This document shows, one piece after another, positions 16,776 through 27,500 of a stretch of DNA of 64,000 nt. The stretch comes from Parashewanella sp965200795. GTDB taxonomy: Bacteria; Pseudomonadota; Gammaproteobacteria; Enterobacterales; Shewanellaceae. Location: NCBI GenBank assembly GCA_965200795.1, contig CBDAVB010000001.1, positions 124,001 to 188,000 of the forward strand, read 5' to 3'. The notes under the pieces were generated by a model. It had not been told where the DNA came from and did not search any database. It saw only the letters and a list, made by a program, of their open reading frames with translations. Position numbers and translations under genes: made by a program. Within the stretch, counting starts at the first letter, position 1; each line of letters starts with the position of its first letter.

Positions 16776-18109
16776 CAGCCATACTTAAACCAATGATGGC
16801 ACTAAGTTATGAAGAGTTGAGTTTCTTTTCAGATTCATACAGTTATCAGAGCGTTACCCGAACTCATATCAACCCTTCGGTTTCCGCCTTGCAGCATACG
16901 ATATCATCAATTGACGCGGAAACATGGGAAGCGATTAACAAAGTGTTGCTCCGGGCGCGCGCATCGGAAGGCATTGAGAAAGGCCGGGCCGTCCGAATCG
17001 ACAGCACAGTGACTGAAAGTCATATTCATCCGCCGTCTGACAGCTCATTACTGGGATTGTGTTCGCACGCTTTCCCGGGTCATGGTGAAATCGCAAGAAG
17101 AAGTGCCGCAAGGCTTAACGCGATTCTGTAATCATTGCCGCGGCTCGAAAAGGCCGGCAAGAGACATTGACTGCTGCCGCGGCAAAAACAAAACCATACT
17201 GCACAGAAAACTGGTATCCGTGACTCAAACGACAATGCGAGACGCTCAGAGATAGATTCAGCAAGCCGGCGATATCAGCCCGGGTTTCGCTGCGGACGGA
17301 CTGGTAACCGAGCTGGGGCATTGGGTAGAAATGACAGAAAAAGTGATTTCTCAGACCCGACGCCGGGTATTTAACGGTGAGAAAGTGCCGGCGACAGAAA
17401 AGGTGGTGAGTATCTTTGAGGCGCGCACAGATATTATTATCAAAGACTCAAGAGACACCCGGTTCGGACATAAGTTAAATTTCACGACCGGAAAAAGTGG
17501 ATTAGTGTTAGATGTTGTGGTCGAAACTGCTGACAGTGAGAAACTGTGCCCGATGACAGAGCGGCAAAAACAAATTTATGGCCGCGTGCCTCGTCAAGCG
17601 GCGGCGGATGGCGGTTATGCCAGCCGGGAAAACCTGAAGCGGGCGAAAGAAACGGGCGTTAAAGACGTCGACTTTAATAAAAAGAAAGGATTAAAGGTCG
17701 AGGAAATGACGAAAAGCCGGCGGGTTTATAAAAGATTAACCAAGTTTCGGGCGGGGATCGAAGGGAACATATCCTGTCTTAAGCGACGCTGCAGGCTGGC
17801 ACGGTGCTTTTGGAAAGGACTGGAAATGTTTAAGGCTTATGTTTGGTCATCCGCTGTGGCTTACAATTTAGTGACATTAGCGAGAATATCCACAGCCTGA
17901 AACCGCTGACGCGGTTGATTTTTTAATTAATCGGCGAAGCTGAGGGGTTGGTGTGGTTCATTGAAACTGTTATTACAAAAATAACTCAAAAAATAAACCT
18001 TAATTCAACTTTTAGGTGACCAGGCTGATTTCCCTTTTTCAAAATACTCTAAATTAAATAGCCGCCAATACGATAAATTTGAAAAAAGCCTGTTTATGGA
18101 TGGGCACTA
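16776..18109 (+). mobile_element. ISNCY-like element, copy 2
   Basis: Nearly identical to copy 1 but inverted. It starts where homology resumes after the ISAs1 end (LKPMMALSYEEL versus LKQMMALSYEEL in copy 1) and ends at 18109 (GGGCACTA). It lacks the first ~29 codons. It is inserted into, or joined to, an IS630-type transposase gene that continues at 18110. Confidence 0.7.
16793..17900 (+). pseudogene. ISNCY-like transposase, frameshifted and 5'-truncated (copy 2)
   Basis: The same two frames as copy 1: 16793-17131 (first catalytic Asp in RIDSTVTESHIHPP) and 17331-17900 (ADGGYASREN, FRAGIEGNISCLKRR). It shares the breaks that disrupt copy 1, so the gene was already broken before duplication. 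It differs by a 3-bp deletion (SFCISDSY versus SFFSDSY) and scattered single bases. Confidence 0.75.
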
Positions 18110-18838
18110 GCTAAATATACGGGGATTTCACCTTCTTTAGTTCAAAGAACATGGCGGGAAGTCGGTTTAAAACCCCGTCCGCATAAAACTTTTAAGGTCA
18201 GTAACGATCCCCGTTTTGAGGAAAAGCTCAGGGATGTGGTCGGCTTGTATATGTCACCGCCGGAAAATGCATTAGTACTCCGCGCGGATGAAAAAAGCTC
18301 TGTTCAGGCATCAGACAGAACGCAGCCCGGACTCCCGGTAAAAAAAGGCCGCTGTGAAACTATGACCCGATTATAAGCGTCACGGAACCAGTACGCTGTT
18401 TGCGGAGCCGGATGTCGCCGCGGGAAAGTGATCGGCGAATGCATGAAAAAACATCGACATCAAGAATTTCTGTCTTTTCTGAAAACCGTTGAAAAGCAGA
18501 CGGATAAAGATCTTGAGCCGCACTTAATCGTTGACAATTACGCCACCAATAAACATGAAAAGGTCAGGAACCGGTTAAAAAGAAACAAACGTGTTCATTT
18601 GCACTTTATTCCGACAAGTTCCTCCCGGCTAAATTTAGTCGAACGTTTTTTTGGTCTGCTTACGGAAAAGCAACTCAAACGAGGGGCGCGCACATCAGTA
18701 GCGGAATTGGAGACCTGCATAATGAATTATATAGAGGCGCACAATGACGGATGTGAACCTTTTGTCCGGACAAAATCAGCCGATGTGATTACGGAAAAAG
18801 TCGAGAGGGCAAGAAAGGCATTAAATATCACAGATTAA
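18110..18838 (+). pseudogene. IS630-family transposase relic (second type)
   Basis: Starts mid-protein with TGISPSLVQRTWREVGLKPR, then RFEEKLRDVVGLYMSPPENA, LRADEKSSVQASDRTQPGL with the Asp-Glu, a frameshift near 18360, HLIVDNYATNKHEKVRN, and FIPTSSSRLNLVERFFGLLT with the final Glu, to a stop at 18838. The 5' end is missing at the ISNCY-like junction. This is a different IS630 subgroup from the element at 13505. Confidence 0.75.
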
Positions 18839-19120
18839 TTTGATGCACCACACTAGGCTCGACATGGACATAATATATTATGGTCGAAGCCCGAGCACCT
18901 AAAATTCCCCCCCCCCCCCACTCATTCAATAGCCGCAGTGTTTAATGCGCTTTTTTTTGTCAGAAGTTTAAAGATAAGTTTATGTTTTAATAAAATCTAT
19001 ACGAAATTGAACTGAAACTGTCACTACTAAAGATGAATCGGGTAAATTAATTGACAATAAATACTCCTTATATTTTACTTGGCATCAATCTTATTACTTA
19101 ACCTTTTGGAAATACTAGAA
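18839..19120. other. Intergenic region upstream of asnB with a C13 tract
   Basis: Contains an inverted repeat (GACATGGACATAATAT...ATATTATGGTC type, 18860-18890), a run of 13 C at 18907-18919 and a T8 run near 18950. The asnB promoter must lie in the AT-rich 18960-19110 stretch. I do not see a clear -35/-10 pair. Confidence 0.4.
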
Positions 19121-21049
19121 ATGTGTGGTTTTTTATGTGTTTTCGCCCCTGGCACCCCGGTAGAAAAGAAACAACTTGAGAATGGTCTACACGCCTTAAG
19201 TCACCGAGGACCTGATGAATTTGGTCATTGGCACACCAATGATGGACGTATTCATTTAGGTCATGCGAGGCTTTCGATCATTGATCTTAAACAAGGAAAA
19301 CAACCTCTTATTAGTCAGGACGGACATCTTGTCGTTGTTGTTAATGGTGAGTTTTATGACTATCAACGCATTACTCACGATTTAATTGGCAAAGGTTATC
19401 ATTTCAAAACTCATTCAGACAGTGAGATTCTGCTTTACCTCTACCAAGAATATGGTGAGCAATGCTTTGAGTATTTACGTGGTGAATTTGCATTTGTCTT
19501 GTGGGATGATCATCGTAAGCAAATATTTGCGGGTCGGGATCGCTTTGGTATTAAGCCATTATTTTATTATCAAGATAATACCAATATTTATTTTGCCTCC
19601 GAAATTAAAGCATTCAAAGCAATGGGCTTGAAATTACAATGGAATCATGACACTTTCTACCAAGAGAACAGTATGTTGCATATTCCAGACAACACAATGG
19701 TAAAGAATATCAAAGAATTACCAGCAGCGCATTACCTAACAAAGTCATTCGAGTCAGAAGCATTAAATCTAGCGCAATATTGGGACATTGATTATTTGCA
19801 TGAAGAACAGCAAAAAAAAATCACAATTAATGAACAAGAAGCCATCGAAGGTTTTCGAGAACGGTTGGATGAAGCCGTAAAGCTCAGGCTTCAAGCTGAT
19901 GTTCCTGTTGCTTGCTATCTGAGCGGTGGGATTGATTCCAGTGCTATATTAGGTATTGCGCAAAAATTCAGTAAAGCACCAATTACCGCCTTTACTCTGT
20001 CTTTTGATGAACAAGCCTACGATGAAGCTCCTTTTGCAAAAGAAACAGCCCAATTTACCCAAAGCAAGTATATAGAAATCCCAATCACTGCTCGTGAACT
20101 TGTGGATAACTTTGAAGATGCGGTTTTTAAAGGTGAAAAACTGGCTGTCAATGGTCACTTTGTAGCAAAGTACTTGTTAAGCAAGAAGGTACGTCAGAAT
20201 GACTTAAAAGTTGTATTAACTGGAGAAGGCTCTGATGAATTTCTTGGAGGTTACGCAAGCTTTAAACAAGATTATTTAACATATTACTTGAATGAAATGC
20301 CAGAAGAGCAAAAGCAAGAGTTAGAAGCCAAACTCAAAAAAAACGATGAAGTTAATGAAACTTTTTGGGTCGGGAAAAATCAAGATAATACATTAGAGTC
20401 AGCAAAAAAGTTGTTGGGTTACAAACCTAACTGGATAAGTGTGTTTTCAAACATGACAGGTTTTAACAAACAGCTTTATAGGCGGGGTTATTTAGACTTC
20501 ATGAAAAATCAAGACCCTGTAGCTAATTTGTTAAATTCATTTTCAATAAAGCAAAAATTAAATGGCAGAGGCATCTTACACCAAAGCATGTACCTGTGGG
20601 CGCGTTCTGGTTTTCCTCACTATATGCTCACTATGCTAAGTGACAGAATGGAAATGGCTCACTCAGTAGAGGGAAGGTTACCTTTTCTTGACCACAAACT
20701 TACTGAATTTATCGCACACTTACCCGAAAACTTTAAAATTCGTGATTTAAAAGAGAAGTATATATTAAGAGAAGCAACTAAAGACGTATTGACAAAAACA
20801 ATATACAAAAGAATGAAACACCCGTTTATCAGCCCTCCGTCTAAGTTAGAACAGAATAAATTATTGCATGAGTTTATACTTGATAAGATTCATAGTGATT
20901 CAATGAAAAAACAACCATTTTATGATCCTAAAAAACTGATTGATTTTGCTACTCGTTCAAATCAAGAAATTGATCCGGTTCAAAGCGACACAATCATTCT
21001 GCAAGCAGTAAGCGCCAGTATTTTAGGGGATAAACTTGGCTTGAGCTAG
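19121..21049 (+). CDS. asnB: Glutamine-hydrolysing asparagine synthase family protein
   Basis: Start placed at ATG 19121 because the mature enzyme must begin with the Cys nucleophile: MCGFLCVFAPG. 642 residues. The N-terminal Gln amidotransferase domain (~2-210) has SHRGPDEFG, VNGEFYDYQ and GRDRFGIKPLFYY. The C-terminal synthetase domain (~240-600) has the PP-loop CYLSGGIDSSAILG and LTGEGSDEFLGGY. All key motifs are present and the gene is intact. It stands alone among insertion sequences and is AT-rich, so it was probably acquired. Members of this family make asparagine or amidate other substrates in natural-product and surface-polysaccharide clusters; with no cluster partners the substrate is open. 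Confidence 0.85.
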   Translation: MCGFLCVFAPGTPVEKKQLENGLHALSHRGPDEFGHWHTNDGRIHLGHARLSIIDLKQGKQPLISQDGHLVVVVNGEFYDYQRITHDLIGKGYHFKTHSDSEILLYLYQEYGEQCFEYLRGEFAFVLWDDHRKQIFAGRDRFGIKPLFYYQDNTNIYFASEIKAFKAMGLKLQWNHDTFYQENSMLHIPDNTMVKNIKELPAAHYLTKSFESEALNLAQYWDIDYLHEEQQKKITINEQEAIEGFRERLDEAVKLRLQADVPVACYLSGGIDSSAILGIAQKFSKAPITAFTLSFDEQAYDEAPFAKETAQFTQSKYIEIPITARELVDNFEDAVFKGEKLAVNGHFVAKYLLSKKVRQNDLKVVLTGEGSDEFLGGYASFKQDYLTYYLNEMPEEQKQELEAKLKKNDEVNETFWVGKNQDNTLESAKKLLGYKPNWISVFSNMTGFNKQLYRRGYLDFMKNQDPVANLLNSFSIKQKLNGRGILHQSMYLWARSGFPHYMLTMLSDRMEMAHSVEGRLPFLDHKLTEFIAHLPENFKIRDLKEKYILREATKDVLTKTIYKRMKHPFISPPSKLEQNKLLHEFILDKIHSDSMKKQPFYDPKKLIDFATRSNQEIDPVQSDTIILQAVSASILGDKLGLS

Positions 21050-21205
21050 TGCGTGTTGATCTTTCAGGATTAAATTTTGTGCTATTTCGCATTTATCTGT
21101 TCTGGATGGGAGCCTGTATTTTGGTTTACTAACAACCCACATGCAGTTCGCTCAGACAACATAAGAGGCTTAACTGAACATTCAAGGGACGTTGCGATTT
21201 AAACT

Positions 21206-21838
21206 GGCTCTTCGTCGTTTCATATGGATTTAAGTAGTTCTGATACAGGACTGGTAATCATAAAAATCATTGCTATGAATGTACCCGTATTACGATAACC
21301 TCTGGCTCGAATTCCGGTCGCTTGAAACAGACTGTTTAATCCTTCCATCCGAGCATTCGTATACGTGGATAACCAGCGCCGCAAAATCCTCTCCGCATGT
21401 CTTTCAACGGTCGCAAGTGCCTTTCGAACCGGCTCTAATATATCAACCTCACTCAGTCGGGACTTTGACCCGGCGAACCACGTGTTCATCACACCGAGTT
21501 CTTGGTACGTTTGCTTTGATATAGCAATGGTGCTGAAAGAAATTGACCCGGCGCCAGGTCAAGGTGTTAAAGTCATGTGCCGGACAGGCTTTTGAGCAAG
21601 TTGGACAGGGGGGGGGGGACAAACTAGCGTTCCGCTTCAATCTCAAGAACAAGTTCATTCGGTGAGCTTGACATTTCAAGGTGTTGATTAACCGGCTTCC
21701 AAGATTCTTGAATTCCGAGACCGAGCGTCAAAACTTGAGTACCATCCATGTTATTACTTCCAGTATTAAGGCGACAAGAAATTCCGGTTATTATCTCAAA
21801 TATAGGTTAGTTAAATCCACACTAAACGACGAAGAGCC
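21206..21838 (-). mobile_element. ISL3-family element with internal deletion, both ends kept
   Basis: GGCTCTTCGTCGTTTCATAT at 21206 and the opposite end GGCTCTTCGTCGTTTAGTGT read from 21838. Only ~630 bp remain. The N-terminal zinc-finger part is fused directly to the C-terminal part of the transposase, in different frames. A G11 run (21608-21618) interrupts the zinc-finger coding region. A deleted derivative like this could still be moved in trans. Confidence 0.8.
21220..21749 (-). pseudogene. ISL3 transposase, deletion derivative
   Basis: The N-terminal part starts at ATG 21749 and continues through CPTCSKACPAHDFNTLTWR and IKANVPRTRCDEHVVRRVKV. It then runs out of frame near 21460 into the C-terminal part, VDILEPVRKALATVERHAER, RWLSTYTNARMEGLNSLFQA and ARGYRNTGTFIAMIFMI. 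Most of the catalytic core is deleted. Confidence 0.75.
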
Positions 21839-21894
21839 TTTTTTAGCCAAGGTGCTCGGTCATTAGTTTGAGCCCGGCGAAAGGGAAAGCCGGA

Positions 21895-22349
21895 CAAAAC
21901 CATCAAGCTGAGCATCACTCGACAATGCCAAATTCTTTCGATATCACGTTCAAGTGCTTACTATCCGGGAGCGGGTATTTCTGAGGAGGAATTACGGTTG
22001 AAAAGAGCCATTGATGAAATACACCTAAAATACCCGTATATGGGCTGCAGGCGTATTAAAAACGAGCTGGCTAAGCGAGGCATCTTCACTGATAAAAAGC
22101 GGGTAAATCGCCTTATGAGAGCCATGGGGATTTACGCCGTATATCCTAAACCCAAGTTCAGTAAAAAGAGTGACGAACACAAGGTTTATCCGTACCTGTT
22201 ACGGGATCGTGAGGTCACAAAACCCAATGAAGCCTGATGTACAGATATCACCTAAATCCCTATGGCTAAAGGGTTTCTCTTCCTAATATCGATTATGGAC
22301 TGGCATAGTCGGAAAGTCTTGTCACGGCGGTTATCAAACACAATGGATA
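21895..22349 (+). pseudogene. IS3-family OrfB transposase relic
   Basis: Fragments in several frames: ISRSSAYYPGAGISEEELRL, IHLKYPYMGCRRIKNELAKR and VNRLMRAMGIYAVYPKPKFS, then DEHKVYPYLLRDREVTKPNE and a stop at 22237. A second frame gives IPMAKGFLFLISIMDWHSRK and VLSRRLSNTMDTDF. This is the HTH_21 segment and the start of the rve integrase core; the rest is missing. Confidence 0.75.
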
Positions 22350-22459
22350 CGGATTTTTAGCTGAACCTATAAAAACCATCTCTACGATCCTTGCGACATA
22401 TGAGAATGAAAAGGCGGGCTTAATAACAGCTAAGCAAATGTAATCAAAGAGTAAGATTG

Positions 22460-22476
22460 CTCCCGCTTTGCGGGAG
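22460..22476. terminator. Short GC-rich hairpin downstream of recD
   Basis: CTCCCG-CTTTG-CGGGAG, a perfect 6-bp stem. It sits ~35 nt past the recD stop (minus strand) but has no T-tract on that side, so it may be a remnant of a REP-type repeat rather than a Rho-independent terminator. Confidence 0.35.
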
Positions 22477-22510
22477 TAAAGACGATTCCGTTAATGCCCG
22501 TACTTTTGAA

Positions 22511-24502
22511 TTACCACAGTCTGTCAGCTAACCCGGACGCCCGTTTAGTGGCATGAGTCGCGGAATGTTCAAACACTTGTCTTGTGCCTAGACAGACAAA
22601 GTGTGATTTAGCGCGGGTTATCGCGGTATAAAGCAGTTCTTTAGTGAGCAGCTGCCATTGTGACGGCGTCGGCTTCGGCTGCATGATAAAGGATACCCGG
22701 TCAAATTCACTGCCCTGACTTTTATGTACCGTCATCGCAAAACAGGTTTCATGCGCGGGTAAACGAGCGGGTAATACTTTGAGTACCGAACCGTCCGCCT
22801 GAACAAAGTGCGCCATCAGACGCTCCGGCTTGGCTGAGTCTTGCAGAATAATGCCGATATCACCGTTAAACAGGCCGAGATTATAATCATTGGCTTGAAT
22901 GATAACAGGTCGTCCCAGATAAAACTCATGTTTCGCGTTAACCAGCCGGCGATTGGTGAGAATATCCGCCACTTGTCTGTTGATGCCCTCAACGCCGTAG
23001 TGTCCGGTCCGGGTGGCGCACAAGATTCGGTATTGATTGTACTTCTCAATGACTTCAATTGCCGTAATGTCACCATCGTTGATTCCGGCGGAATAAGCAT
23101 GCGACAGTTGCTCAATCATTCGCAGGTAAGGGCGGTAATATTCAACAGATTGGTTAATTAAGGTCGTTAAGCCGATGTTCTCCTGCAGGTTCGCTGAAAC
23201 CACACCATGACCGTACCAGGTGAGTTCTTTATATTGTTTTTGCCAGATACCGAGAATGTCATTGATGTTGCCGCGGTTGACGGCTTCGGCAAGTTTACCG
23301 ATGCCGGCGTCGCCTTCAAATCTGTGGCTGTGTTTCAGCATACACAAGCTGTCACCGAAGGATGAGGTTTCATCAATAAACTGAGTCAGAGAGGTATCGG
23401 TAAGCTCTGAGAGAACAGCCGCCTGCGAGGCGGAATAACGCATGCTCATCGGTTCGTTACCGCCGTTTTCAACCGACAAACCGGCGCAGATATCCGCCAG
23501 TACCGCACCGGCCTCAACCGAGGCTAACTGATCCTGGTCGCCGAGTAAAATGAGTCGGGCGTTGCCCGGCAGCGCCGACAATAATTTATGCATCATCGGT
23601 AAGTCGACCATTGAGGCCTCATCGACAATCAGTAAGTCCAGTCGCAGCGGATTGTCGCTGTTATGGCGGAATTTACCGGAGCCAGGGATCACGCCTAAAA
23701 GTCGGTGAATGGTTGACGCGTCCTCCGGAATACGGTCAATCGCCGCAAGATCAATTTCATACTGATGCGGCAGTAACTGATCTTTAAGGCGAACTTTAGA
23801 CGCTTTAACGGATTCCGTTAACCGGGCCGCCGCTTTACCCGTCGGTGCGACCAGCTTAACGGTTAGATCATGATGTAACTGCAATAAGTACAATAATTTG
23901 GTTACCGTGGTGGTTTTACCCGTGCCCGGGCCGCCGGTAATGACGGATAATTTGCGGGTTAACGCCGTCGCCGCCGCTACTTTTTGCCAGTCGATTTTAC
24001 CGTCATCCGGCTCTGTGTCACCGGGCCCGGGAAAAACGATATTCAGCTCTTTACTGAGTCGCGCGTTATCCAGCTGATACTGAGTTTGCGATAGCCGGGT
24101 TAAGGTTTGTGCCGCCTGCAATTCAAACTGATGATAACGCTGCAAATACAGACGATTGCCGTCAATCACCATAGGTGTACGGCAAGGCTTACCGGCCTGA
24201 TAACGGCTGATAGCGGAAAAACGCAGTAATTCTTCAATCAGCTCCGTTTCTGTGCAATTTAAATTACACATTCTCGGTGACTCTTCCATCGGATTTGAAA
24301 AATCTAAATGCCGCAACGCCAGGCAGCTGTGCTGGTTTGACAACTGTTTACTGAGCAGAGCGCAGATAAACAAAAATAACGGTGAGTCAACATCGTGCAT
24401 TTCAGCCATTTCAACGGCAAAATGTCTGTCTAACGCGGTTAGCCGGCCTTTTTGCTGCCAGATTCTGAGCAGCTCAGGCATCGGCTTATTCGAATAAATC
24501 AT
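22511..24502 (-). CDS. recD: RecD, 5'-3' helicase subunit of exonuclease V (RecBCD)
   Basis: Start at ATG 24502, supported by AGGAGG 8 nt upstream and a 4-nt ATGA overlap with the recB stop; 663 residues (E. coli RecD is ~608). Superfamily 1 helicase motifs are intact: Walker A in ITGGPGTGKTTTVTKLL, DEAS box in LLIVDEASMVDLPMM, Q-loop LILLGDQDQLASVEAGAVL, and the C-terminal MTVHKSQGSEFDRVSF with LYTAITRAKSHFV. As part of RecBCD it drives the fast 5'-3' motor during double-strand break repair and degradation of linear DNA. Last gene of recC-recB-recD. Confidence 0.95.
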   Translation of the reverse strand: MIYSNKPMPELLRIWQQKGRLTALDRHFAVEMAEMHDVDSPLFLFICALLSKQLSNQHSCLALRHLDFSNPMEESPRMCNLNCTETELIEELLRFSAISRYQAGKPCRTPMVIDGNRLYLQRYHQFELQAAQTLTRLSQTQYQLDNARLSKELNIVFPGPGDTEPDDGKIDWQKVAAATALTRKLSVITGGPGTGKTTTVTKLLYLLQLHHDLTVKLVAPTGKAAARLTESVKASKVRLKDQLLPHQYEIDLAAIDRIPEDASTIHRLLGVIPGSGKFRHNSDNPLRLDLLIVDEASMVDLPMMHKLLSALPGNARLILLGDQDQLASVEAGAVLADICAGLSVENGGNEPMSMRYSASQAAVLSELTDTSLTQFIDETSSFGDSLCMLKHSHRFEGDAGIGKLAEAVNRGNINDILGIWQKQYKELTWYGHGVVSANLQENIGLTTLINQSVEYYRPYLRMIEQLSHAYSAGINDGDITAIEVIEKYNQYRILCATRTGHYGVEGINRQVADILTNRRLVNAKHEFYLGRPVIIQANDYNLGLFNGDIGIILQDSAKPERLMAHFVQADGSVLKVLPARLPAHETCFAMTVHKSQGSEFDRVSFIMQPKPTPSQWQLLTKELLYTAITRAKSHFVCLGTRQVFEHSATHATKRASGLADRLW

Positions 24503-27500
24503 GCTTGTGCCTCCTGAGCGCCGCATGCGGCGATTTCACCTGAAAATAATCTGTCGAGCCTTTCAATTAAGGCTTTCGGCGGCCGGTCAAAGTAAATGCC
24601 TTTAGTCGGATTGTTCACTGACATACCACGCAAGAATAGGTAGTAACAGCCGCCGAAGTGGGTTTCGTAATCATAATCGGGTAAACGCACTTTTAAGAAA
24701 CGGTGTAAGGCCAGTGAGTACAGAATATATTGCAGATCATAACGATGATCCATCATCGCCTGTATTAAGTGCTTGAATTCATAACACTCAAAATCATCCC
24801 CTAAATGGTTCGATTTGTAGTCGGCGATATAGAATTTACCTTCATGTTCGAAGGTCAGGTCGATAAAGCCTTTTAACATACCCTGCAGATCATCGAAGTT
24901 AAGATTGATGCCGTAACCGAAATCCTCTAAAGCCTGGTTGAGATCCGCCGCGGTCAGTTCGGCAAGCGGTAAATAAAACTCCATTTCCACCAGACGTTTT
25001 TCAGCGGCGATGACGCCCAGACTGAATCCGTCTCTGCTTAGCGGAGCCGCCAGCGCGTCCAGATACCACTCGAGCAGAATCTGATACCATTCTTCGCCGA
25101 TACCATATTGCGTCATGGCTTCAGGCAAGTGCTTTTCAAGATCGGATATCGGGTCGGTAAAGTCAATCAGCTCTAACACTGAATGCATAAAGCTGCCGGC
25201 ATTAGCGCCTTTCTCAAAATGAAACCGAGTTTGTTTTTCATAAGGATTCATCACTTCGTGATGAATGATATCGGTAAAGGCCTCGGTAACATCGACACCT
25301 TCGTCATCGGCTCCCGGATGGTGGTGAGCGTGAGCTAAATTCTTCACCAGACCCGAATAACTGCCGACACGCCACGGTGTGCTGATGACGCGGTTCAGCG
25401 GTCTGGCCCGTAATGTCTTATGTTCATCCTGAACCTTATTCAAAGCCTGAATATCAGCAGCGTCAGGCAAAATTTCAGCGTGTGAGATTGCCGGTTCTTT
25501 TAACCGCGCGACTGCCGATTGAATACGAGAGAAGTCGCAGTCTTTTGAGTCAATGCCGAGCAAATAGCCGATCGCGGTTTCGTGCAATTGACTGGCAAGG
25601 CCGTTTTTTTTGCTAAAGCGGCTGTGATTCGCCACGCCGAGGTAGCAGCGATAAACCGGACGGGTCAGTGCCACGTACAATAGGCGCAGATCTTCGGCCA
25701 GCACCTCTTGTTTTTGCCTCTCCCAGCCTTCATCGGTTTGCTCAAGATCCCAAGTCAGGGCGCCGTTGTGATGATAAAGCATCGGTGAGGGGCGGCGGCG
25801 GTTGTCTCTGGCCAAGCTGACGAACGGAATAAAGCAAACCGGATATTCCAGACCTTTGCTTTTATGAATGGTCACGATTTGCACTAAGTTTTGTTCGCTC
25901 TCTAAACGCAACTGTTGTTCCTCACCAAAAGCGACGGTGATCAGCTGCTGCTCAAACCAGCAGAGCAGGGCGCTGATGCCGTCCAGCTCTGTTGATTTCT
26001 GCTGAAGCAATTCCGCCAGATGTCTGAAATCAGTCAGGCGTCTTTCACCGTTATCTTCATTGAGTAAACGGCTGATCAACCGCGTTTCCGCCGCCATATT
26101 CAGTAAGGCCGGCATCACGCCTCGCTGTTGCCACAGCCGGCTTAATCCGTAAAAGCGCTCTAAAATAATCTGCCGCTGATTTTCATCATTATTGAACTGA
26201 TGAATCTGCTCCGCGGTGAAGCCCAGCAGTCTGGTCGCCAGCGCGTTTCTGATCAGGCGTTCATTCTTCGGCTCCGCCAGACTGCGCAGAATAATCGCCA
26301 GTTCAGCCGCCTCGTTGGACTGATAAACACTGTCACGGCTTAAGAACACCGCTCCGATTTTCCGCGTTGCCAGTGACTGCCTGATGACGGCAGCTTCATT
26401 TCGGTCACGCACCAGAACCGCGATATCTTTAGCCTGAATCGGCTTGCCTGAGACTGTCGTCTCACCCGTTTGCCCTTCATTCAGTAAACGCGCGATTTCA
26501 GCGGCCGCGTCCTCGGCGAGCAGTTTACGGGCCGTGGCTTTGTTAAGCCCTTTGTCAGGCGTTTCACTTAACAGCCGCAGCCTGAGCGAGCTGTCGTCAG
26601 CTTGAGAGTCTTGAATGAGTTTTTGTTTTGATGACCCCGGCGTATCCACATGCTCGAATGTGATGAACTCACTGATAAACGGGTCATTTTTATGCGCGAA
26701 CAAAGCATTGACACCCTTAACCATTAATTCGCTTGAGCGCCAGTTAGTACCTAAATAATACCGGTTGCCGGTTTGATTGCGGGCCTGAATGTAAGTGTGA
26801 ATATCAGCGCCGCGGAATGCGTAAATCGCTTGTTTAGGGTCGCCGATCATCAGCAGACCCGAGGCGTCGGTTGTTTGATAAACCGATGAGAAAATCTCAA
26901 ATTGCAGCGGATCCGTATCTTGGAACTCATCAATTAAGGCTACGGGAAAACGCTTTAAAATACTGGCCGGCAGCGTTTGCGAACTGCCTCGCAGCGCGGC
27001 GGCCAGTTCGGATAATAAGTCATCGGGCGTGAGAATATTTTGCTGATTTTTCTGTGCGTCAAACCTGACTTTAATCTCACCGGCCGCTTGTTGCAAAAAC
27101 GCCGGCTTGAGTTGCTTCATCGATTCATTAATGCGTTCGATGTGGGTCAGTAATTTCGCCTGTTTCGGATGCGGCATTTCGCCGCCCTTGTTCAGCTTAA
27201 TATTAGAGTAAGCCAGACATTCCATCGGTTTCTTCGGCGGTAAACCGCGGCCGGATTTCACCCAGCGGCCGATTTCATGAAACATGTCGTGCAGCTTAGG
27301 GAAACCTTCCGCTTTTTTACCGAAACGAACCCCGTTGAGCGGTAACGCCTCAAGCTGCTTGATGACCCGGTTATGTTCCCCTGTCCAGCGGGCTTTAAAT
27401 TGCACCAGACTCTGGTTGAGCTTGTCGGCGACGCGCTCAAAGGTATCGGCCGGGGTTAATACTTTGACTTCATGAGCATTTAACAACGGGCGAATCTGTT

